From an uncultured Bacteroidota bacterium (GTDB taxonomy: Bacteria; Bacteroidota; Bacteroidia; Bacteroidales; VadinHA17), in contig CAIJYD010000091.1 in assembly GCA_903824785.1 (NCBI GenBank), positions 1 to 64,000 on the forward strand: 64,000 nucleotides of DNA, given 5' to 3'. The notes beneath the pieces were generated by a model. That model was given only the letters and a program-made list of their open reading frames with translations. It ran no database searches and had not been told where the DNA came from. Positions 9,505-18,031 of the stretch are shown piece after piece (within the stretch, counting starts at the first letter, position 1; every line of letters begins with the position of its first letter). The translations under genes were made by a program, and so were the position numbers.

Positions 9505-10215
9505 ATGAAGCAGCAGGATATTCAGGTACCGCTCTGTGAAAGATGTTCACTCGAATCTGGTTCTATTTTCAAACATCTGAAGCCAGATGAGATAGATTTA
9601 TTAAATTATGAAAAGGATTTTCGTCAATACAAGCGCGGTGATATTCTTTATCAGGAGGGAAACCGTATCAGTGGCTTCTTTTGTATTAACAGCGGAATAA
9701 TAAAGGTATTTAAAACCGGGCTCGATGGTAAAGAACAGATAATCCGGTTTGCAAAAAAAGGTGACATAATAGCTTACCGCAGTGTTTTGAGCAATGAACT
9801 TGCATGTACTTCAGCAAAAGTAATTGAGGATTGTCAGGTCTGTTTTATTCCGTCCGAAATCCTTATTTCCTTTATCAAAACAAATTCATCTTACGCCCTG
9901 GAACTACTAAAGCTGGCCTGTCATGAACTGGGGGAAGCAAATTCCTTTATAACAGATATTGCCCAAAAAACTGTCAGAGAGCGGCTTGCAGAAATTCTTC
10001 TCCTTCTTGTAAATGAATTTGGAGTTGATGATCAACAGTTTCTGCAGATATCACTTACCCGGGAAGAGCTTGCTAATATTGTGGGAACTGCAACAGAGTC
10101 TGTAATAAGACTATTATCAGAATTCAAATCCGATAAACTTGTTGAGTTAAACGGCAGAAAAATAAAACTTCTAAATAAGAAGGGCCTTGAAAAAATCAGT
10201 AACGTATTCAACTAA
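9505..10215 (+). CDS. Crp/Fnr-family transcriptional regulator
   Basis: A 236-residue regulator. A cyclic-nucleotide-binding-type beta-barrel covers about residues 20-140, then a dimerisation helix, then a winged helix around 165-225 (SLTREELANIVGTATESVIRLL). The N terminus carries a CERC pair at residues 10-13 and further cysteines follow in the barrel, so a redox or Fe-S role like FNR is possible but not shown. The effector and the target genes are unknown. It is convergent with ruvB. Confidence 0.88.
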   Translation: MKQQDIQVPLCERCSLESGSIFKHLKPDEIDLLNYEKDFRQYKRGDILYQEGNRISGFFCINSGIIKVFKTGLDGKEQIIRFAKKGDIIAYRSVLSNELACTSAKVIEDCQVCFIPSEILISFIKTNSSYALELLKLACHELGEANSFITDIAQKTVRERLAEILLLLVNEFGVDDQQFLQISLTREELANIVGTATESVIRLLSEFKSDKLVELNGRKIKLLNKKGLEKISNVFN

Positions 10216-10227
10216 TTGGCGGGTTAC

Positions 10228-10254
10228 ATTCTGATCAGGAGGACACATCAGAAT
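10228..10254. terminator. inverted repeat between convergent fnr-like gene and ruvB
   Basis: ATTCTGAT at 10228-10235 and ATCAGAAT at 10247-10254 form an 8-bp stem with an 11-base loop, exactly between two convergent genes. There is no strong T run on either side, so intrinsic termination is only a possibility. Confidence 0.3.
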
Positions 10255-11273
10255 AAAATTCCTGATACACTATTTCCAAATTGTTTCCCAAGATGTTTAT
10301 AGGCATGCTCTGTAGCTTCCCTTCCACGTGGAGTCCTTTTCAGGTAGCCTTCTTTAATCAGAAACGGTTCGTAAACCTCTTCAATCGTCCCACTCTCTTC
10401 TCCCACTGCTGTAGCTATTGTGGTTAATCCAACGGGGCCACCACTGAATTTATCAATTATAACCGAAAGAATCCTGTTATCCATTTCATCGAGACCATGC
10501 TGATCAATATTAAGAGCTTTGAGCCCGTATTTTGTTATCTCAAGATCAATATCTCCGCTTCCTTTTACCTGTGCAAAATCCCTTACACGCCTTAGCAGGG
10601 CATTTGCAATTCTTGGTGTTCCCCTGCTTCTTCGTGCAATTTCCACAGCTGCTACCTCATCTATTTTTACATTCAGGATACCGGCAGATCTTTTGACGAT
10701 CCCTGTAAGTACTTCATGATCATAGTATTCAAGATGAAACTTGATTCCGAACCTTGCCCGAAGAGGACTGGTAAGAAGTCCTGAGCGGGTTGTAGCTCCG
10801 ATAAGTGTGAAATTATTCAATGTAAGCTGAACCGATCGTGCGCTCGGTCCTTTGTCAATCATTATGTCTATCTGGAAATCTTCCATTGCCGAATAAAGAT
10901 ACTCTTCGACAACAGGACTAAGCCTGTGAATTTCATCAATAAAAAGAACATCACCTTCCTGAAGATTAGTAAGCAATCCGGCAAGATCGCCAGGTTTATC
11001 AAGTACCGGTCCCGAGGTAACACGCAGATTTACCTGTAGTTCATTCGCAATAATTGTGGCCAGAGTAGTTTTTCCCAAACCGGGAGGACCGTGCAACAGA
11101 ACATGGTCAAGCGACTCGCCTCTCTGTTTTGCAGCAGTTACAAAAACAACAAGATTTTCCATAACCTGCTTTTGACCCTTAAAGTCACCAAAACTTAATG
11201 GTCTAAGCTGTTTTTCAAACTCCTTGTCGTTAACCGGATTGTTATCCTTTCGGATGTTAAGATTATCTTCCAT
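10248..11273 (-). CDS. ruvB: Holliday junction branch migration helicase RuvB
   Basis: AAA+ motor of the RuvABC resolvasome, which drives branch migration during recombination and fork repair. Walker A is GPPGLGKTT and Walker B is LFIDEIHRL. Sensor 1 lies near [12 protein letters not shown], with the arginine-finger region next to it, and the C-terminal winged helix ends at [13 protein letters not shown]. The ATG at 11273 gives 341 residues and is preferred to an in-frame TTG at 11282. ruvA and ruvC are not adjacent. Confidence 0.97.
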   Translation of the reverse strand: MEDNLNIRKDNNPVNDKEFEKQLRPLSFGDFKGQKQVMENLVVFVTAAKQRGESLDHVLLHGPPGLGKTTLATIIANELQVNLRVTSGPVLDKPGDLAGLLTNLQEGDVLFIDEIHRLSPVVEEYLYSAMEDFQIDIMIDKGPSARSVQLTLNNFTLIGATTRSGLLTSPLRARFGIKFHLEYYDHEVLTGIVKRSAGILNVKIDEVAAVEIARRSRGTPRIANALLRRVRDFAQVKGSGDIDLEITKYGLKALNIDQHGLDEMDNRILSVIIDKFSGGPVGLTTIATAVGEESGTIEEVYEPFLIKEGYLKRTPRGREATEHAYKHLGKQFGNSVSGILF

Positions 11274-11285
11274 AAAGCACAATAA

Positions 11286-12839
11286 CTATTTAATCAGCCT
11301 GGTATCGCTTTCAGGAAGCTTTATTCTGACACCGTTAATACTTACCTCCACATCATGTTTATATGCTATGACAATTTCGATCATTCCCTCTTCACTAAAT
11401 TTTTTCCAAATTTTTTCACGTATTCCCATCTGGAAATACTGCTCTTCTTTTACTTTTCCATTCTCATAAAAATAGGTTTGCTGACCATCCGGATTACCTT
11501 GAATAAAATTTCCCTTAAATTTTAATTTTCCGTCGATGTAGTATGCTTTCCACATACCATCTTTTAGTCCGAGAATATACTTTCCTTCTTCATTATAATC
11601 ACCTGTTTTGGCTTTCCATTCTCCGTTCTTCTCACCATCTGTATAGAGCCCTTGCGTAATAATTTCACCAGAAGGGGAATATTCGGTACATGTTCCGTCG
11701 CGCTGACCCTGGAAGTACTCTTCTTCTCTGATTAAATTACCGTTCTCATAATACCATTTCCATACTCCATCGGGACGTCCGTTGTTATAAGAGCCTGTCT
11801 GTTCAATCTTTTCCGAGATTTTATAGAACTTCCACAATCCCGAACGCCGGTTATCAGTAAATTGTCCCTGAGATTGAACTTTTCCATTTGAGTAGAGGTC
11901 TTTCCATTTCCCGTTACGGTTTCCGGCATCATCAACAACTCCTTCAGAAAGCATCAAACCATTATCGTTATAAATAAATGCATTTATAACTTTTCCGTCT
12001 TTTCCGTACTCCCTATGGATTCCAACAGGAACATTATTTCTGAAAGGTCCGCTATAAATCAGCTTACCATCAGTATCATATTTATTACTAATTTCAATAT
12101 CGGGTTCATCTTCAACTCTGGATTTTACTATTGAACCGTTCTCATAAAGCATTGTAAGTATTAGCTTTCCTCTGTTATCATACTCCTTATAATAGCCGTG
12201 TATCAAATCATCTTTAAATGTTTTTTCGCTCTTTATGCTTCCGTTGGGATAAAAATCCTTCCATCCACCCTGTTTTAAACCTTTATTATCTGACCGGTTG
12301 ATCTTTTCCCTGCTGACAAGGAAATCATTACTGTATTCCAGCAGTGTTATAACATTCCCATCAAAATCGAACTCTTTCGATAGCCCCACTTTTTTCCCGT
12401 TATTATAACCGACTGTCTGCTGTATTTTACCTCCCGGAAAATATACGTATCCCGTACCCTCTTTTTTATCACCCGAAAAAAGCTCCTTCGACCAAATATA
12501 TAGCCCTCTTGATGGATCCTTTTTGTATTTATAATACCATCCGTTCTTTTTACCAAACAGGTAATTAATTTTCTCTGTTGTATCACCAGCCTGATCAAAA
12601 AATATCCATATACTATCGAGAAGGAAATTAGTTCTTTTACCTTCTGATTTCTTAACTCCGGTTACATAATAACTCTTCCAGAATCCTTCCGGTTTTCCGC
12701 TTTTTATGAGACCTTCACTTGATACTGAACCATTTGGATATCTGAATACCTGATAACCATCTTTAAGATCACCGTTTTCCTGAGACCATGAGTATAAACA
12801 TATTGAAATAAAGAGAAAAAGGATAACAAGTTTTTTCAT
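11286..12839 (-). CDS. secreted MORN-type repeat protein (YwqK-like)
   Basis: A 517-residue protein with a signal peptide (about 1-20, cleavage near SWSQ) followed by roughly twenty MORN_2-type repeats. The repeat unit resembles Y-x-N-G-x5-G-x6-G-x-W-K-x-Y, for example DGVWKWYYENGNLIREEEY. Such proteins are often labelled YwqK-family antitoxin, but no toxin partner is visible and the size and signal peptide argue for an envelope or periplasmic role. The function is unknown. It lies between nadA and ruvB, four bases from each. Confidence 0.8.
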   Translation of the reverse strand: MKKLVILFLFISICLYSWSQENGDLKDGYQVFRYPNGSVSSEGLIKSGKPEGFWKSYYVTGVKKSEGKRTNFLLDSIWIFFDQAGDTTEKINYLFGKKNGWYYKYKKDPSRGLYIWSKELFSGDKKEGTGYVYFPGGKIQQTVGYNNGKKVGLSKEFDFDGNVITLLEYSNDFLVSREKINRSDNKGLKQGGWKDFYPNGSIKSEKTFKDDLIHGYYKEYDNRGKLILTMLYENGSIVKSRVEDEPDIEISNKYDTDGKLIYSGPFRNNVPVGIHREYGKDGKVINAFIYNDNGLMLSEGVVDDAGNRNGKWKDLYSNGKVQSQGQFTDNRRSGLWKFYKISEKIEQTGSYNNGRPDGVWKWYYENGNLIREEEYFQGQRDGTCTEYSPSGEIITQGLYTDGEKNGEWKAKTGDYNEEGKYILGLKDGMWKAYYIDGKLKFKGNFIQGNPDGQQTYFYENGKVKEEQYFQMGIREKIWKKFSEEGMIEIVIAYKHDVEVSINGVRIKLPESDTRLIK

Positions 12840-12842
12840 AAT

Positions 12843-13796
12843 TCAAAGACCAAGTTTTTCTGATATTTCCATCATCCTTCTGATAGGTTTTTGCGCTTTA
12901 AGAAGAATACTTTTATCTACAAAAATCTCCGGCTCCTCGTTTAACAGAGTATAATAAATTTTTTCTATAGTAATAAGCTTCATATAACTACATTCGCTGC
13001 ATGCACAAGTTGAATCCCGGGGAGGTGCAGGAATATATGTTTTATGAGGGTTTTCCTTTATCATCTGGTGTATTATACCTACCTCTGTTGCAACTATATA
13101 GCATTTTGCACTGTCTTTCCCTGTATAACTCAATAAGGCTGAAGTGGAACCGATATAATCTGCAACCATTCTCACTGGTAGTTCACATTCCGGATGTACT
13201 ATTATTTTTGAATCCGGATTTTCTCTTTTAAGTTTAAGAATTGCTTCGAGTGAAAATTCTTCGTGTACATGACAAGTTCCATTCCAGATAATGATATCTC
13301 TACCAGTTTTATTAAGAACATAATTTCCCAGATTACGATCCGGGGCAAAGATTATTTTTTCTTTAGCCGGCAATGATTCTACTATCTGAACAGCATTTGA
13401 GGAGGTACAAATAATATCAGATAAAGCCTTTATTTCAGCGGTTGTGTTTACATAAGAGACTACTGTTCTTCCAGGATTATTCTTAATAAATAACTCAAAA
13501 TCCACAGCTTTACAAGAATCTGCCAGCGAACATCCCGCATTCATATCGGGAAGAAGTACCTTCTTTTCTGGAGCAAGAATTTTTGCTGTTTCAGCCATAA
13601 ACTTAACTCCGGCAAACAATATTATATCAGCACTGTTGGATGCAGCTTTCTGAGAAAGAGCCAGACTATCTCCAATAAAATCGGCAATATCCTGAATATC
13701 ACCCGTCTGATAATAATGAGCAAGAATGATAGCATTTTTTTCTGCCTTCAATCGCTTTATCTCACTTAGAAAAAATTCTGTAGATTGCTTTTTCAT
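12843..13796 (-). CDS. nadA: quinolinate synthase
   Basis: 4Fe-4S enzyme that condenses iminoaspartate with dihydroxyacetone phosphate to quinolinate in de novo NAD synthesis. At 317 residues it has the usual length. Substrate-binding AHYYQTGDIQDIADFIGDS is near the N terminus. Candidate cluster cysteines occur in NAGCSLADSC, in HPECE and in the C-terminal CACSEC. nadB and nadC are not adjacent. Confidence 0.96.
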   Translation of the reverse strand: MKKQSTEFFLSEIKRLKAEKNAIILAHYYQTGDIQDIADFIGDSLALSQKAASNSADIILFAGVKFMAETAKILAPEKKVLLPDMNAGCSLADSCKAVDFELFIKNNPGRTVVSYVNTTAEIKALSDIICTSSNAVQIVESLPAKEKIIFAPDRNLGNYVLNKTGRDIIIWNGTCHVHEEFSLEAILKLKRENPDSKIIVHPECELPVRMVADYIGSTSALLSYTGKDSAKCYIVATEVGIIHQMIKENPHKTYIPAPPRDSTCACSECSYMKLITIEKIYYTLLNEEPEIFVDKSILLKAQKPIRRMMEISEKLGL

Positions 13797-14065
13797 TATT
13801 ATTTAAAAATTTCCATTCTGTAAACTTAATCAATAAAGTTTGTTTTGAAATTCCAACTTAAAATGCTTTTGTCAATGTTACTAACATCATAATATTCTTA
13901 ATAGTTTTAATTTAAATTTATTTATGATGATGATGATATGCTGTTAATAGTGTTGATATATAAAACAGAATTTTGTTGTTTTTTTCATCATAACAAATGG
14001 ATAAACATCTTTTCAACAACTCAAAAAGCATACCATTTTTGAATATCAGGCAATTAGTAAATCAA

Positions 14066-14079
14066 TTAACAATTGTTAA
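14066..14079. repeat. perfect 14-bp palindrome in nadA-rpiB intergenic region
   Basis: TTAACAATTGTTAA reads the same on both strands. It could be the operator of a dimeric regulator or a chance AT-rich palindrome. No gene start lies close to it: nadA starts 270 bases to the left and rpiB about 370 bases to the right. Confidence 0.4.
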
Positions 14080-14210
14080 GAATGAATTGTTGATATTGTC
14101 AATTAAGCAAAAGTAAAGTTTTTAAGGTTTATATAAGGTTCATATTTTGACTTTATTTATTTAAAACTTTATTATAACGACTCACTCAGGGTAAAAAACC
14201 GGAGAACCTA

Positions 14211-14356
14211 ATGACAAACCAGGAGATTTTAGAACTTATTTATCAATTGTGAGCATGTTATTAACAACTATTGAAGAGAGAATTGTTGAAAAGGATTGCG
14301 TTTTAATGTTATGGAAAGGGACCTTGAAAAAGAAGGAATTATTTTTTATTGAGTAA
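14211..14356 (+). other. possible small or frameshifted coding remnant
   Basis: A GGAG at 14201-14204 is well placed before an ATG at 14211 that opens a 13-codon frame ending at a TGA. A second frame, from ATG 14255 to TAA 14356 (33 codons), overlaps the gap in the next phase. It encodes a charged peptide with TTIEERIVEKD and ends in KKKELFFIE. Together they look like one small gene broken by a frameshift, or a short leader peptide followed by a second small ORF. No homology is recognised. Confidence 0.25.
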
Positions 14357-14452
14357 ATAAAAGATATTAGAATACTTTTTTCCTTTAATTAGCCAATTAT
14401 ATTAATTTGCGTTATATTAAGAGAAACAAAATTAAAATGTAACACGGTGAAA

Positions 14453-14893
14453 ATGAAAAAAATAGCATTAGTATCAGATCATGCAGGCTATTTCCTTAAG
14501 GAAAAAATATTAAAATTTCTTATAAAGGAAAAGTATGATGTGAAGGATTTTGGATGTTCTTCTGAGGAAGCTGTAGATTATCCGGACTTTGGTCATCCTC
14601 TGGCAAACGCTGTTTCTGCCGGTGAATATGAGACCGGAATATCTATTTGCGGTACAGGGAACGGAATTAATATGGTTGTTAACAAACATCCCGGAATAAG
14701 AAGCGCATTATGCTGGAATGAAGAAATAAGTAGATTGGCACGGGCGCATAATGATGCGAATGTTTGTGCATTGCCGGGAAGATATATTTCAGAGTCTGAA
14801 GCTTATCTGATAGTTAAAACATTTCTTGAAACCTCATTTGAAGGTGGCCGTCACGAGAGAAGAATTGACAAAATTTCATTAAAAATGTATTAG
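14453..14893 (+). CDS. rpiB: ribose-5-phosphate isomerase B
   Basis: Interconverts ribose-5-phosphate and ribulose-5-phosphate in the pentose phosphate pathway. The 146-residue protein shows SDHAGY near the N terminus, the CGTGNGINM segment with the catalytic Cys, and AHNDANVCALPGR. The ATG at 14453 is preferred to the in-frame GTG at 14447, two codons upstream. The Rrf2 gene begins two bases after its stop, so the two are co-transcribed. Confidence 0.95.
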   Translation: MKKIALVSDHAGYFLKEKILKFLIKEKYDVKDFGCSSEEAVDYPDFGHPLANAVSAGEYETGISICGTGNGINMVVNKHPGIRSALCWNEEISRLARAHNDANVCALPGRYISESEAYLIVKTFLETSFEGGRHERRIDKISLKMY

Positions 14894-14894
14894 G

Positions 14895-15335
14895 ATGCTT
14901 TCAAAATCATGCAGATACGGTATCAGAGCTGTAATATATCTGGCCAGCCGGCCGGTTTCAGAAGGAAAAACTGGAATAAAAAAAATAAGCAGCGAACTTG
15001 ATCTTCCTGCGCCATTTCTTGCGAAGATTCTCCAGCAGCTGGCCAAACAAAAAATTCTCAGTTCCACAAAAGGCCCGAATGGGGGATTTTCCATTTTGAA
15101 AGATTCAAGAAAAGTAACTTTATTTGATATTGTAAGGACAATTGACGGGAATGATATTTTTACAGATTGTGTAATGCATAACGGTTCGTGTCAGAATGTT
15201 GAAAAAGAAAAAAAACAATGCCCCCTTCATGACGACTACTCAAAAACCCGTACCAATCTTATTACTCTGTTCAGTAATACTACAATTTATGACCTTGTTA
15301 CAAGAGTAAATAATTCCGAATTAGTTAATATCTGA
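14895..15335 (+). CDS. Rrf2-family transcriptional regulator
   Basis: A 146-residue winged-helix regulator. The N terminus (LSKSCRYGIRAVIYLAS) and the LPAPFLAKILQQLAKQKIL recognition region are typical of the family. Three cysteines in about 20 residues (DCVMHNGSC...KKQCPLH, about 95-115) match the Fe-S ligand cluster of IscR/NsrR-type members, so it probably senses Fe-S status, nitric oxide or redox state. Its target is not evident. It is transcribed with rpiB and overlaps the convergent VanZ-like gene by 11 bases. Confidence 0.88.
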   Translation: MLSKSCRYGIRAVIYLASRPVSEGKTGIKKISSELDLPAPFLAKILQQLAKQKILSSTKGPNGGFSILKDSRKVTLFDIVRTIDGNDIFTDCVMHNGSCQNVEKEKKQCPLHDDYSKTRTNLITLFSNTTIYDLVTRVNNSELVNI

Positions 15336-15723
15336 AAATTTTCTTTATAAGGTTATTACACCAGGGCCATATCAAAATGGAAATAAGAATTCCGGATGAA
15401 TTGGCAAAAACATCGTAAATATTGCCGGAGCGGGTTTCGGTAAGAGAAAATTGCAAAACTTCCATAAGGATTCCATAAAAAAGAGGAAGAAGAGCAATAA
15501 GAAACAGATGTGAGGTGCCTCTCAATGATTTTCTGTTTTCAAAGAGAATAGCAGACATAAGTGTGAAATACATAATGCTGTGAACAATTTTATCGAGGAA
15601 AGGGATTTTGAATTCAGGAACCTTATCAAATGCATGAGAGTTTGCAAGACTCAGATACATTATAAGAAGAGAGACAAGAATTGATAATATATTCCGTTTA
15701 AACATTATTAATATATGTTGCAA
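15325..15723 (-). CDS. VanZ-like membrane protein
   Basis: A 132-residue integral membrane protein with four hydrophobic segments. The FLDKIVHSIMYFTLMSAIL stretch and the later GILMEVLQFSLTETRSGNIYDVFANSSG stretch are characteristic of VanZ. The family name comes from low-level teicoplanin resistance; most chromosomal members have no assigned role. Its 3' end overlaps the end of the Rrf2 gene. Confidence 0.8.
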   Translation of the reverse strand: MQHILIMFKRNILSILVSLLIMYLSLANSHAFDKVPEFKIPFLDKIVHSIMYFTLMSAILFENRKSLRGTSHLFLIALLPLFYGILMEVLQFSLTETRSGNIYDVFANSSGILISILIWPWCNNLIKKIFRY

Positions 15724-15861
15724 ACGTAATTAATCGCAGCTATATAAAAATAGTCTCTTTTTTTCATTTTCACGGATACATTAATATTTTATTGAAGATA
15801 ATTTTTAGTGAACAGGCAGAATGATTTTTAATTTGTAAATTACAGGATTACAATCTAATAA

Positions 15862-16998
15862 ATGGCAGGCATATATATTCACATACCGTTTTGTAAAAAG
15901 CTCTGTTATTACTGTGATTTCTATCATGTGCTTTCAAAAGAAGATAATTCTGAATTTACAGAAGTTTTAATAAAGGAAGCTCTGTTAAGAAAGGATTATC
16001 TTCATCAGGAAAGCGTATCGACAATCTATTTTGGCGGAGGGACCCCTTCTGTTTTGACAATTAATGATCTGCAAACCATTATTGATAATATAAAGAAGCA
16101 CTTCAGGGTAGAAGAATTGTGTGAAACGACAATTGAGTTAAATCCTGATGATGTTACCCCCGGTTATTTAGCAGGTCTGAAAAAGCTTAAAATTAACAGG
16201 ATTAGTCTGGGAATTCAATCGTGGCGCGATGCCGACCTGAAGAAGCTTCACAGGCGTCACGATGCGGCAAAGGCAGCTATTGCTCTTAAGGAAACGTTTG
16301 AAGCCGGATTTGAAAACGTAACAATAGACCTGATTTATGGTATTCCAGGGATGAGTAACAGTGAATGGGCTTCAAATCTTGATTTTTCCTTTTCCTTCGA
16401 CATTAAACATCTGTCGGCCTACCATCTTACTATTGAAAACGGAACAGTTTTCGGAAAGATGCTGGAGAAGGGGCTTATTAAAGAAATTGAAGAAGAGGAG
16501 AGTGCTTCACAGTTTAATCTTCTTATTGAAAAAGCGGAGGCGGCAGGATTTATTCATTATGAGATCTCTAACTTTGGTAAGCCGGGGTTTTTTTCAATTC
16601 ATAATTCAAACTACTGGAAGCAGGTTAATTATCTGGGACTTGGGCCTTCGGCACACTCATTCAACGGATTTTCCAGGCAGTGGAACGCGCGCAATCTGAA
16701 AGGATATATTAAATCGGTTAATGCAGGGAAGCCATTTTTCGAAAGTGAAGAGCTCGATACAAAAACCCGGTTCAATGAATATATTATGACCTCGCTGAGA
16801 ACAATGTGGGGCATTGATCTTGATTATGTTGAAAAAACATTTGAAAAAGAGGGGTACGATTATGTTGTAAACCTTTCAGGGAAATTCAGAGAATATGGAT
16901 TAATGAAGCTCGATAAAAAAACCCTGGTTCTGACAAACCAGGGGAAGATGATATCTGATAACATCATTTCTGAATTTATGATGCCGGGAAGCGAATAG
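15862..16998 (+). CDS. hemW: HemW-like radical SAM protein
   Basis: Radical SAM protein of the oxygen-independent coproporphyrinogen III oxidase-like family, now regarded as a heme chaperone. At 378 residues it fits HemW. The cluster motif is CKKLCYYC near residue 10, in the HemW context IHIPFCxxxCxYCDF. FGGGTPS follows for SAM binding. The C-terminal HemW domain is complete (GLGPSAHSF and later). It is convergent with the coiled-coil membrane protein gene, whose stop is adjacent. Confidence 0.9.
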   Translation: MAGIYIHIPFCKKLCYYCDFYHVLSKEDNSEFTEVLIKEALLRKDYLHQESVSTIYFGGGTPSVLTINDLQTIIDNIKKHFRVEELCETTIELNPDDVTPGYLAGLKKLKINRISLGIQSWRDADLKKLHRRHDAAKAAIALKETFEAGFENVTIDLIYGIPGMSNSEWASNLDFSFSFDIKHLSAYHLTIENGTVFGKMLEKGLIKEIEEEESASQFNLLIEKAEAAGFIHYEISNFGKPGFFSIHNSNYWKQVNYLGLGPSAHSFNGFSRQWNARNLKGYIKSVNAGKPFFESEELDTKTRFNEYIMTSLRTMWGIDLDYVEKTFEKEGYDYVVNLSGKFREYGLMKLDKKTLVLTNQGKMISDNIISEFMMPGSE

Positions 16999-17904
16999 TT
17001 ATTTTTTCGAAAGAAGGAATGCTGTACGACCGATAATATTGTTTTCAAGATAAAGCTCAACGCTGTAATTTCCTATAATGAAATCGCCGGTATTATCCAT
17101 GAAGATACACATCTCAATATCCTGATTTATATAATCGACAGAGCGGGTTGCCGAATAAATAATTTTTTTCTCTTTAAAATCAAACAGGTTATCGGGGCTG
17201 CTGGTAATTACCAGAGAATCAGGTCTTATAACTCTCATATATACTTCTTTCTGACCAGCCTTTGCCAATGGGTTCTCGCGAAGGGTGAAACAAATTCTGA
17301 GCTTATCAATGAGATTTATTTTTGTGGTCTCTTTTCTCTTCTTGTTAAGAGGAACAGCTACGATGTCTTTAGCCTGAACCACTGAAGCAATCTCAACTTT
17401 TGTGCTTAACTCCTCCTTGACTTTTGATAGCTCGGTATTGGAATTCCGAACCTGGGTTATCTGGTGGCGTATTTCAGTATTTTCGGAAACAAGTATTTTA
17501 TTTCTGGTATTAAGAGAATCAATCTGAACAATGTAGCTCTTCATAATTTCTCTCATTGTCTTTATCTCACTTTTATATTTTCTGATAAGCTGGCTGTTCG
17601 ATGCGTTTATTGATAACAAGCTGACAATCTTGCTTTTTTCTTTTTCGAGATTGGCATTCAGGGTGTCGTTGTTTGTTTTTAATTTATCGTAGCCGACGAC
17701 CATAAGTTTCAGCTCGTTCGCCAGAGAATCTTTTTCCTGTGTGAGGACAGATTCCATTTCGACCATTTTGCTTTTCTGATCGAAGTACATAACAACAAGA
17801 AAAATCAATGCACAGCCCAGAATAACAGAAATTGCTATCATATTTACCGGAGAGCCCTTTTTCTTGCCCGGATCAATTGGAGTTTTATTATCGCTGGTTG
17901 CCAT
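16999..17904 (-). CDS. single-span membrane coiled-coil protein of unknown function
   Basis: A 301-residue protein. A basic cytoplasmic N terminus is followed by one transmembrane segment (about 22-42), then a coiled coil of about 130 residues and a beta-rich C-terminal domain (about 195-300). In that domain, LRICFTLRENPLAKAGQKE and YSVELYLENNIIG stand out. I do not recognise a characterised family; the architecture is that of an anchored periplasmic sensor or structural protein. It has its own promoter at 17935-17963. Confidence 0.75.
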   Translation of the reverse strand: MATSDNKTPIDPGKKKGSPVNMIAISVILGCALIFLVVMYFDQKSKMVEMESVLTQEKDSLANELKLMVVGYDKLKTNNDTLNANLEKEKSKIVSLLSINASNSQLIRKYKSEIKTMREIMKSYIVQIDSLNTRNKILVSENTEIRHQITQVRNSNTELSKVKEELSTKVEIASVVQAKDIVAVPLNKKRKETTKINLIDKLRICFTLRENPLAKAGQKEVYMRVIRPDSLVITSSPDNLFDFKEKKIIYSATRSVDYINQDIEMCIFMDNTGDFIIGNYSVELYLENNIIGRTAFLLSKK

Positions 17905-17934
17905 TTTTTATAATTTTTTATGAGAATTTCGTGT

Positions 17935-17963
17935 CAAAAATAATAATATCCTGATAATTTCAA
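17935..17963 (-). promoter_or_regulatory. promoter for the coiled-coil membrane protein gene
   Basis: On the minus strand, TTG (17963-17961) is followed after 18 bases by TATTTTTG (17942-17935), an exact TAnnTTTG match. The predicted start site is near 17931, with a leader of about 27 bases before the ATG at 17904. Confidence 0.6.
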
Positions 17964-18031
17964 TAATATCCGATTCAATGATTAAATTTACATAGAGATC
18001 TCAGATAGTTAACTAATTAAAATACAGTAAT

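Larger units (their letters stand above)
13797..14452. other. large AT-rich divergent intergenic region
   Basis: About 650 bp between divergent nadA and rpiB. It contains runs of A and T, a perfect 14-bp palindrome (TTAACAATTGTTAA, 14066-14079), several TTAACA/TGTTGA words, and two very short overlapping reading frames at 14211-14356. The word content faintly resembles an AT-rich unwinding region, but I do not see a convincing DnaA-box array. Confidence 0.4.

Noticed and set aside
11224-12598. Several small frames overlapping ruvB and the MORN-repeat gene
   Set aside because: They arise from the repetitive composition of the MORN gene or lie antisense to ruvB; none has a family motif.
11286-12839. 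MORN-repeat gene as a YwqK antitoxin
   Set aside because: It is a 517-residue secreted protein with about twenty repeats and no adjacent toxin; the antitoxin label is a database name carried over from short proteins.
13797-14446. Possible replication origin in the AT-rich nadA-rpiB gap
   Set aside because: There are TTAACA and TGTTGA words but no clear array of TTATCCACA-type DnaA boxes, and dnaA or dnaN is not nearby.
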